From contig NZ_SMLW01000671.1 of assembly GCF_009711405.1 (NCBI RefSeq), positions 1 through 55,204 on the forward strand: 55,204 nucleotides of DNA, given 5' to 3'. Below are positions 8,464 through 13,603 of this stretch, piece by piece. The notes beneath the pieces are model-generated. The model searched no databases. It was not told the origin of the DNA and saw only the letters and a list, made by a program, of their open reading frames with translations. Source of the DNA: Fulvivirga kasyanovii. GTDB taxonomy: Bacteria > Bacteroidota > Bacteroidia > Cytophagales > Cyclobacteriaceae. Made by a program: the position numbers and the translations under genes. Numbering within the stretch: the first letter of the stretch is position 1; every line of letters starts with the position of its first letter.

Positions 8464-10185
8464 CTACTTCTCAGCCCATTCCAGTCCATCTGGCAGCTCC
8501 ATGGAGTTAAATTCCAGGTGGATTACCCGTCTGTTCTTGTTATTGGTAGTTTTAGATGAGGCATGCAGAAGCAGCGGCTTCATAAGTTGTATACCTCCTG
8601 ACATCACCTCAATGGTTGAGGCAATACCATTTCCGGTAATGAGGCCCACTTCCTCATCATTAAGGATTTTATTGTGCGAACCTGTCATTACCTTTAAAGC
8701 ACCGTTTTCCTCTGTAGTATCATCAAGGTGTATACGGACGGTGACCGTATTTCGTAATATTTCTTCCGGCGGAACTACGCCGTAATGATCTTCCTTTTTA
8801 GTCCAGCCGCTAAACCCCTCAGTTTCCTTTTTTTCAAGCACATTGATGGTCTTGTCCTGATGCCAGGTTACATACCAGTTAGACTGGGCAGGTTTGTTGA
8901 AGAAAAGTGCTTTGGTCAGAAATAGGTTGCCGTCAATATTTGATAGTATGGTTTTCATATTCCTGTTAAGCAAGAATACCCTTAACTCAGGAATTTTGCT
9001 GAGCAGCCCTCTGATGGCATATACTTGTTGATTGTCAAAAGGGTTGGCTGATCTGTAATGATGCAGGAGCGAGCCCATTTTGGAGATTTCCTTGCGGGTG
9101 TAGACATGATTAACAGTAACTGTACCTTTAGCTTCCAGCTTTTTGCCAAAATGCTTAACCCTGCTTTTATTTAATTCTGTACTGTACAGGTCAATGGCAT
9201 GAGCAAGCCGTTCTTTTATTCTTGACCGTAACCTGGAAGGTGACAGCACCTTTACATAATCGCCAAAGCCCAGTATCTCCCTTTCCAACTCAAAATTGTG
9301 CTGGACACGCAGGGAAATAACAATACCCTCATCATTCTTCTCAACCAATTGCTGGCTATGGTGAATAGGCTTGGTCAGTACATAAGGTGCATTGGAATGG
9401 TTGATCAACAGCTTTATTTCCTGTGGTTCTTCGCCGTTATTCACACTTACGCCAACCACATCTTTAAAGAAATTTGAAATGCTGGCCTCATCAAAGGAGA
9501 TACAAGGCTGGTCTGACTCTTTGATATCTTCGATTCTATCCAGCGCCAGCAGCAAGAAAGGGTCTTTGCTTTTCTTTTTGCCCAATACAAACCAGCGGTT
9601 CCTGAACTCTTTAAGCAATGCCGGATTAAATACAAAAGTATTAGAGGTTCGCGCCTTAAATGATTGGTAAGTCAGTTCAATACATTTTTTACTGATGATC
9701 GCCTGGTACAAAGGATCAATATGCTCCAGCCCTTTCAGGTTTTCATTCTTTTCAATATCAATGACAGGCCGCTCCTTGGTCTTCGAAACATGTATTTTAT
9801 CTTCCAGCTTCTGCACCATACCGCTCAACTCCTGAAAATGGGTGAAGCCCTTAAACTGCTTGAGGATGTCTACTACCTCTGTGAGCTTCCCCAGGTCCTG
9901 ATCGGTCAACGGAATGTTTGTAATAGTGTAATCAGGATCTTCATAGGTGTAATACTTCTTATCCTTAACAATAATAGGTGCGTGATAACCAAGTTTGTCG
10001 CTACGCATCATTTGAATATCCATCTGCACCGTTCTGCGGCTCACACCTTTGTCTATACCCTCATATTCATACAGTGCATCTGAGCATGCCTCAATCAAGT
10101 CATCAAGCGTCCAGAGCCTGTACCTGTTCCTAAGGCAGTTATCTATGGTTTTATAGCGAATTAGCGCGTTTCTGTTTACCGGCAT
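8464..10185 (-). CDS. WYL-domain regulator fused to a phytanoyl-CoA-dioxygenase-like (Fe(II)/2OG) domain
   Basis: One uninterrupted 573-aa frame. Residues 1-90 are a winged-helix DNA-binding domain (LDDLIEACSDAL, RRTVQMDIQMMR). Residues 155-235 form a WYL domain with NRWFVLG at 196-202 in place of the rWYLvg core, and 250-335 a WCX-like C-terminal extension. Residues 355-573 are PhyH-like: WHQDK gives the HxD iron ligands (H442, D444), LLLHASS the distal His (H541), and NRRVIHLEF a 2-oxoglutarate-binding Arg. All ligands are present, so the oxygenase domain could be active. The gene is divergent from the tRNA-like array and RNA-repair genes, so it is the natural candidate for their regulator. 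WYL domains sense nucleic acids or nucleotides in several systems; the oxygenase fusion is unusual. Confidence 0.85.
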   Translation of the reverse strand: MPVNRNALIRYKTIDNCLRNRYRLWTLDDLIEACSDALYEYEGIDKGVSRRTVQMDIQMMRSDKLGYHAPIIVKDKKYYTYEDPDYTITNIPLTDQDLGKLTEVVDILKQFKGFTHFQELSGMVQKLEDKIHVSKTKERPVIDIEKNENLKGLEHIDPLYQAIISKKCIELTYQSFKARTSNTFVFNPALLKEFRNRWFVLGKKKSKDPFLLLALDRIEDIKESDQPCISFDEASISNFFKDVVGVSVNNGEEPQEIKLLINHSNAPYVLTKPIHHSQQLVEKNDEGIVISLRVQHNFELEREILGFGDYVKVLSPSRLRSRIKERLAHAIDLYSTELNKSRVKHFGKKLEAKGTVTVNHVYTRKEISKMGSLLHHYRSANPFDNQQVYAIRGLLSKIPELRVFLLNRNMKTILSNIDGNLFLTKALFFNKPAQSNWYVTWHQDKTINVLEKKETEGFSGWTKKEDHYGVVPPEEILRNTVTVRIHLDDTTEENGALKVMTGSHNKILNDEEVGLITGNGIASTIEVMSGGIQLMKPLLLHASSKTTNNKNRRVIHLEFNSMELPDGLEWAEK

Positions 10186-10495
10186 AGTTTATTTTTTTGT
10201 TTTATAGCCTCAGCTAAAGTTTTTCTAAGGCCATTCTATCTCTTTATAAAAGGCTGCTTACTTTTCTGTGCGTATGACCTCACCCTGCAAAGGCCTGTGG
10301 GGTAGCATTGGCCAGAATGCCCTATCCGTAGCGGTGAGGGAGTTGTGACATTGTTTTTAATAAGGTCTCAAATTGCTATCCCATATTATGAATTATTCTC
10401 CTCAGGAGAATAATTTCCCCCTTCTCCTTGAGGAGAAGCGCCGGGAATGAGGTGCCCTAAAAATAATTTCACAAAAAAGTAAAAAAAATATTTGC
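10186..10495. other. non-coding gap with two strong hairpins
   Basis: No gene is supported here. Two hairpins stand out. At 10391-10415, AATTATTCTCC pairs with GGAGAATAATT over 11 bp around the loop TCA. At 10421-10438, CTTCTCC pairs with GGAGAAG around TTGA. An imperfect CCTCACC/GGTGAGG pair lies further left, at about 10270-10350. The hairpins may terminate leftward transcription or be REP-type repeats. The 100 bp next to the WYL gene are AT-rich and should hold its promoter, but I cannot pick one. Confidence 0.45.
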
Positions 10496-10531
10496 TGCGC
10501 AAAAAGATTGCGCACTACCCCTTCAACTTTG
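10496..10531 (+). promoter_or_regulatory. operator plus -7 element for the tRNA-like array
   Basis: TGCGCA (10496-10501) and TGCGCA (10509-10514) form an inverted repeat with the 7-nt spacer AAAAGAT. Nine bases later comes CAACTTTG (10524-10531), matching the Bacteroidota -7 consensus TAnnTTTG in seven of eight places. The same layout (6-7-6, nine bases, -7 element) occurs upstream of rtcB at 15215-15250. Transcription would begin near 10537 and run through the tRNA-like elements towards the slipin gene. Confidence 0.7.
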
Positions 10532-10576
10532 AACTATCAATAACGCACAAGGACACTACGAACATGTGCGAGCTGC

Positions 10577-10597
10577 CCCCCGGCAAATGGCCGGGGG
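10577..10597 (+). ncRNA. GC-rich 8-bp hairpin at the head of the array
   Basis: CCCCCGGC and GCCGGGGG flank the 5-nt loop AAATG. It lies about 40 nt into the predicted transcript and 7 nt before the first tRNA-like element. It could cap the transcript or mark a processing site. It has no T-loop or D-arm beside it, so I do not count it as a tRNA half. Confidence 0.5.
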
Positions 10598-10604
10598 ATT
10601 TAAA

Positions 10605-10676
10605 CTGGGAAGATAACGGTGGTAGTTTGCCTGCCTTGGACGCAGGAGGTTGCAGGTTCGAATCCTGCTTCTCAGA
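10605..10676 (+). tRNA. tRNA-like element A, Pro(TGG)-like, degenerate
   Basis: A conventional-order cloverleaf can be drawn. The acceptor CTGGGAA (10605-10611) pairs with TTCTCAG (10669-10675) including one G-U pair, and the discriminator is A. The anticodon arm is CCTGC-CTTGGAC-GCAGG with anticodon TGG at 10637-10639. The variable loop has 5 nt and the T arm is GCAGG-TTCGAAT-CCTGC. The D arm is weak (AAC/GTT around GGTGGTA) and position 8 is G instead of the nearly invariant T, so function as a translating tRNA is doubtful. No CCA is encoded. The anticodon arm closely resembles ordinary bacterial tRNA-Pro(UGG), its likely source. Confidence 0.55.
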
Positions 10677-10693
10677 CTTTGAAAATTTAGAAA

Positions 10694-10786
10694 GGGGGTG
10701 CGCCGACGATGGAGAGTCGGGTCCCGATAGCGATCGGGATAAATCTAATGCTTAGTGCTGAGCAGGTTCGAATCCTGCCATCCTCA
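10694..10786 (+). ncRNA. tRNA-like element B, class II shape without an anticodon loop
   Basis: The acceptor GGGGGTG (10694-10700) pairs with CATCCTC (10779-10785) using two G-U pairs. The D arm is CCGAC-GATGGAGA-GTCGG with the expected GG in its loop. At the anticodon position there is instead a 7-bp hairpin (10722-10739) closed by the tetraloop AGCG, so no anticodon can be presented. A variable-arm hairpin CTAA-TGC-TTAG follows (10745-10755). The T arm GCAGG-TTCGAAT-CCTGC is identical to that of element A. This looks like a tRNA mimic rather than a decoding tRNA. Confidence 0.5.
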
Positions 10787-10790
10787 CAAA

Positions 10791-10994
10791 CTCTCTCTAG
10801 CATAAAAGGAAGTGCTGCGGTAAAAGTTATGGACGTGACCGTGTATTATCCGGATAACGCCGTTTAGGACACGCACTTAAATGGACAGAATTTGCAGAAG
10901 CACCGAAAAACCACTCAGAGAAGTTGAGTAGGGAAGCGCATTTATAGCCGGATGAGTCCCTCGGGAAGTCCCGGTTCGAATCCGGGGAGAGAGG
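10791..10994 (+). ncRNA. tRNA-like element C, 204 nt with a long internal insertion
   Basis: The 5' end has CTCTCTC (10791-10797), then TA at positions 8-9, then a D arm GCAT-AAAAGGAA-GTGC with GG in an 8-nt loop, which is canonical spacing. The 3' end has the T arm CCCGG-TTCGAAT-CCGGG (10970-10986) and acceptor strand GAGAGAG (10987-10993), the perfect partner of the 5' strand. Between the D arm and T arm lie about 154 nt instead of about 27. These hold possible helices such as AAGTGC/GCACTT and a short TCCC/GGGA hairpin just before the T arm. It could be a tRNA with an intron or a tmRNA-like scaffold. The low-complexity acceptor makes chance pairing possible. Confidence 0.4.
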
Positions 10995-11044
10995 CAACGG
11001 TTACCCAAGAGGTAATGACAAGTTCTTTAAATGATTAAAATATT

Positions 11045-11064
11045 GTTCCTGGCTTGTCAGGAAC
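11045..11064 (+). ncRNA. 7-bp hairpin with 6-nt loop, same geometry as the permuted acceptor junctions
   Basis: GTTCCTG and CAGGAAC enclose GCTTGT. The stem length and 6-nt loop match the junctions at 11225-11242 and 11295-11312, but no T arm precedes it and no D arm follows. A second hairpin, CTTCCC/GGGAAG around CTAAA, lies at 11072-11088. It may be a decayed unit or a separate processing signal. Confidence 0.4.
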
Positions 11065-11197
11065 TCAAGACCTTCCCCTAAAGGGAAGCACGAAGAAGAC
11101 AGAAGGCGAGAGACCTGATGAGAGTTTCTGTATGGCTCCGTAGTATCCTGAGGTAAAAATCGGGATATGCTGCTCCTCCTGATGTTGTTTTTCACAC

Positions 11198-11277
11198 GCT
11201 TGATGTCGAGGGTTCGAATCCCTCTTCCGGGTAATGCCGGAATAACTCAGTTGGTTAGAGTACAAGCCCTTTGTAAT
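11198..11277 (+). tRNA. circularly permuted tRNA-like unit P1 (Thr-like scaffold)
   Basis: The 3' half comes first: anticodon-stem strand GCTTG (11198-11202), variable loop ATGTC, T arm GAGGG-TTCGAAT-CCCTC, acceptor strand TTCCGG (11225-11230). A 6-nt loop GTAATG follows. The 5' half is then acceptor strand CCGGAA (11237-11242), TA at positions 8-9, D arm ACTC-AGTTGGTTA-GAGT, A26, and anticodon-stem strand CAAGC (11263-11267), followed by a TTTGTAA segment as in tRNA-Thr(TGT) loops. All four helices pair perfectly and all linkers (2, 1 and 5 nt) have canonical class I lengths, but only in permuted order. No suitable 5' half lies upstream. Ligation in the anticodon loop plus cleavage of the 6-nt loop would be needed to give a normal tRNA. 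Confidence 0.6.
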
Positions 11278-11347
11278 GTGGGTTCGAATCCCACTCTCAA
11301 CTTTATTTGAGATAGTGTAATGGATAACACGCCGGATTCCAGTTCCG
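11278..11347 (+). tRNA. circularly permuted tRNA-like unit P2
   Basis: The T arm GTGGG-TTCGAAT-CCCAC (11278-11294) is followed by acceptor strand TCTCAA, the 6-nt loop CTTTAT, and acceptor strand TTGAGA (11307-11312), a perfect 6-bp pairing. Then come TA at positions 8-9, D arm GTGT-AATGGATA-ACAC, G26 and an anticodon arm CGGA-TTCCAGT-TCCG (11333-11347). Read conventionally its anticodon would be CCA (Trp). Here the break lies between the anticodon arm and the T arm rather than in the anticodon loop. Its T stem begins directly after unit P1, so the two are packed without spacer. Read in normal order, the acceptor strands around 11236-11301 do not pair. Confidence 0.5.
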
Positions 11348-11348
11348 T

Positions 11349-11639
11349 ATGAAGACGCCAACTTCTAAAAATGGCTCTATTAAAAAAGCAGAAGAAGTCA
11401 GGCCTGCAAAATGGCAGCTTCGGCACCATGGCGCGGTTCTGATGATGTTTCGAAATCATGAGGATACCGTTTGATATGGATCCACTGCTTTTCTTGAAGT
11501 TGACCTTAAGTATGTGAAGTCCTTTTCTGGGCGGATCAGAAAGAGCGTTCTCTTGAAGAAAACCATGAGGTTCGGCTCAAACTCAATGATGATTCCACAT
11601 AGGAAGAATGGCCTGGCTTTGAATGCTTTTTTGTTTTGA
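11349..11639 (+). pseudogene. small basic ORF split by an in-frame TGA
   Basis: ATG at 11349 opens a 41-codon frame (MKTPTSKNGSIKKAEEVR...) ending at TGA 11472-11474. The same frame then stays open for 54 more codons, rich in Lys and Arg, to a TGA at 11637-11639, just before the slipin gene. Together they would make a basic protein of about 96 residues, possibly RNA-binding. I do not recognise it, and the stretch may instead be non-coding RNA: it contains hairpins such as ACTTCT/AGAAGT and CTGC-AAAATG-GCAG. Call it an interrupted or doubtful gene. Confidence 0.25.
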
Positions 11640-11654
11640 ATTATGAATAACTAA

Positions 11655-12770
11655 ATGTATAAAATGATGAAAAGGATCAGAATTAATGCTGGTAAAATTG
11701 GATTGGTCTTCAAAAATGATGATTACAAAAGAGTAATTACAGAAGGTAATTACTGGCTATACCCATTTGAAACTGTGGTGCAGTATGATATGTCCAGACC
11801 GTTCTATCCTGCCATCGAGCTTAACTTGCTTTTGCGGGATGAGGCATTGGCCAAACACCTGCAAATAGTGGAAGTTAAGGATAATGAAATAGCCTTGCAG
11901 TACGAGGATATGAACTTTAAAGGTGTATTGACCCCCGGTAAATATGCCTTCTGGAAGGGTGTGGTGGCATATTCCTTCGTAAAGGCTGACTTAAGCAAAA
12001 TCGAGATTACCGAGGCTATAGATTTGCTGGCGATCAAGCGAAAAGAGCTTGTGCCATTTGTAAGGGTTTGCAAGGTGGAGTCTTTCGAGAACGCAGTACT
12101 TTTCGTTGACAACAAGGCTGAAAAAATCCTTGGTCCGGGAGAATACTACTTTTGGAAAAATGCCAAAGAAGTAGCAGTTTCAAGGGTAGACCTGAGACAA
12201 TCGCAATTGGAAGTTTCCGGTCAGGAGATCTTGACCAAAGATAAGGCTGCCCTGAGGGTGAATTTTTATGCTCAGTATAAAGTAACCGATGTTACCAAAG
12301 CTGTAGTTGACAATAAGGACTTTCAGAAGCAATTATATGTTTTCATGCAGTTTGCATTAAGGGAGTTTATTGGCACATTGACTTTGGATGAATTGCTGGA
12401 AAGCAAAGAAACCATTAGCCAATATGTGATGAATTCTTTGAAGGCAAAGGCCGAAGATCTGGGTGTAGAGATCAAAGGTTGCGGTGTGAGGGATATCATA
12501 TTGCCTGGTGATATGAAGGAGATCATGAACCAGGTATTGATCGCTCAAAAGAAAGCACAGGCCAATGTGATCACCAGAAGAGAAGAAACGGCGTCAACCA
12601 GAAGCTTGCTGAATACCGCCAAGCTTATGGAGGAAAACGAGATGCTATTCAAGCTCAAAGAGATGGAATACGTCGAGAAGATAGCCGAGAAAATAGGCGA
12701 GATCACCGTATCCGGAAACGGCCAGGTGCTTGACCAGTTGAGAGGTATCTTTGCGCCGGGAGCAAAATAG
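11655..12770 (+). CDS. slipin / SPFH (band 7) family protein
   Basis: This 371-aa protein starts MYKMMKRIRINAGKIG; the fourth or fifth residue Met could also be the start. Residues 1-120 are a repeat-like N-terminal region with two EGNYWLYPF/PGKYAFWKG-type motifs, and a third, PGEYYFWKN, lies near 160. The SPFH core follows at about 165-300, with VSRVDLRQSQLEVSGQEILTKDKAALRVNF and GVEIKGCGVRDIILP; a helical C-terminus completes it. No clear transmembrane helix is visible, so it may be peripheral or oligomeric. Slipin genes are, to my knowledge, recurrent neighbours of RtcB in bacterial RNA-repair loci. It follows the tRNA-like array closely enough to share its transcript. Confidence 0.88.
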   Translation: MYKMMKRIRINAGKIGLVFKNDDYKRVITEGNYWLYPFETVVQYDMSRPFYPAIELNLLLRDEALAKHLQIVEVKDNEIALQYEDMNFKGVLTPGKYAFWKGVVAYSFVKADLSKIEITEAIDLLAIKRKELVPFVRVCKVESFENAVLFVDNKAEKILGPGEYYFWKNAKEVAVSRVDLRQSQLEVSGQEILTKDKAALRVNFYAQYKVTDVTKAVVDNKDFQKQLYVFMQFALREFIGTLTLDELLESKETISQYVMNSLKAKAEDLGVEIKGCGVRDIILPGDMKEIMNQVLIAQKKAQANVITRREETASTRSLLNTAKLMEENEMLFKLKEMEYVEKIAEKIGEITVSGNGQVLDQLRGIFAPGAK

Positions 12771-12842
12771 AGACTAAAATGTAAGGTGCCTTTAGTTGCG
12801 CTAATCAGCGACTACAGGCACCTTTTCTTAAATAAGAAGAAA

Positions 12843-13379
12843 ATGAATTATATAATATTTGATCTGGAATCAACCTGTTGGAAAGAGAAGTCAGGCCGGA
12901 TCAGGGAAATAATAGAAATTGGAGCTGTTAAAATAGACAGTGCTCAAAACATCGTATCAGAGTTTGATGCCTTCGTAAAACCGATCATTAACCCCCGCCT
13001 TTCAGATTTTTGCCAGGAACTGACATCTATACAGCAGAATGATATTGATAAAGCCAGGCCTTTTCCTCAAGTTATTAGCGATTTTCAGACATGGATTGAT
13101 ATTGAAGCACCCTATGTACTTTGCTCATGGGGCTTCTATGACAGGACGCAGTTGAAAGCAGACTGTTCCCTGCACGGTGTAGACGCAAGTTGGGTCAATG
13201 CCCATATCAGCCTAAAACACCAATTCGCAGAAATAAAGAAGCTCCGCAGACCTGTAGGCATGAAAGCCGCTCTGAAGCACGAAGGATTTGAGCTATCAGG
13301 AACCCACCATCGAGGTATCGATGATGCACGAAATATTGCCAAGGTTTTTCAAAAGAATTTTCAGGGTTGGAAATTTTGA
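12843..13379 (+). CDS. DEDDh-family 3'-5' exonuclease
   Basis: I start at MNYIIFDLEST, 72 bp after the slipin stop, because the preceding codons of the longer frame look unnatural. The product has 178 aa. The four acidic residues and His are visible: FDLEST (D7, E9), the GFYDRTQL Asp (D100), and GTHHRGIDDARN (H155 or H156, D160). This layout is that of ERI-1/KapD-type RNA exonucleases rather than DNA polymerase epsilon subunits. It probably trims 3' ends of RNA before or after ligation. It lies in line with the slipin gene. A REP-rich direct repeat starts at its last codons. Confidence 0.88.
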   Translation: MNYIIFDLESTCWKEKSGRIREIIEIGAVKIDSAQNIVSEFDAFVKPIINPRLSDFCQELTSIQQNDIDKARPFPQVISDFQTWIDIEAPYVLCSWGFYDRTQLKADCSLHGVDASWVNAHISLKHQFAEIKKLRRPVGMKAALKHEGFELSGTHHRGIDDARNIAKVFQKNFQGWKF

Positions 13380-13581
13380 ATTGCTTTGTTTTTGCGTGTG
13401 GAAGTAAGCTGTCTGGGGACAGCTTGGGGGTCTCTCTCCTGTGTCTGTCCCCAGACAGACACCTCTCCCTTGGTCTGTGCCCCTTCTCCCGTGTCAGTCC
13501 CCTGACAGACACTAGCAGCGCGTTTTCGATATGGAGGTATTAGCTTCTGTCAGTACCCCTGAACTATTAAGGCCTTACCAA
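13369..13581. repeat. direct repeat copy 1 (REP-rich), left of the M50 gene
   Basis: From GGAAATTTTGAATTGC (the last codons of the exonuclease gene) to CCTTACCAAC this segment matches 14887-15055 with only scattered changes. Both copies contain GTCTGGGGACAG and CTGTCCCCAGACAG palindromes followed by a GCAGCGC(G/A)TTTTCGATATGGAGG block. Copy 1 has about 50 extra bases holding another palindrome unit (GTGTCAGTCCCCTGACAG). It marks an insertion or a duplication of the exonuclease 3' flank. Confidence 0.85.
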
Positions 13582-13603
13582 CCAAGCAGTCTCCAAAAAT
13601 ATT

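Noticed and set aside
10577-10604. GC-rich hairpin as a sixth permuted acceptor junction
   Set aside because: No T arm precedes it and no D arm follows it.
10492-10755. 87-codon plus-strand frame over the first tRNA-like elements
   Set aside because: It is built from the cloverleaf sequences of elements A and B and has no natural protein composition.
10946-10972. Hammerhead-ribozyme-like GATGAG-TCCC-TC-GGGA just before the T arm of element C, and CTGATGAG at 11116
   Set aside because: The conserved CTGA is CGGA in the first and no GAAA segment follows either, so the catalytic core is incomplete; a tRNA variable arm explains the first better.
11001-11459. Three overlapping minus-strand frames (64-98 codons) across the tRNA-like array, one reading LRVGFEPT
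   Set aside because: They are antisense reads of TTCGAAT T arms, a well-known source of false genes opposite tRNAs.
13207-13512. 101-codon minus-strand frame over the exonuclease 3' end
   Set aside because: It runs through REP palindromes and is a shadow of the real gene.
13400-13520. Repeated GTCTGTCCCC units as a CRISPR-like array
   Set aside because: The units are palindromic, irregularly spaced and have no unique spacers; they are REP-like elements.
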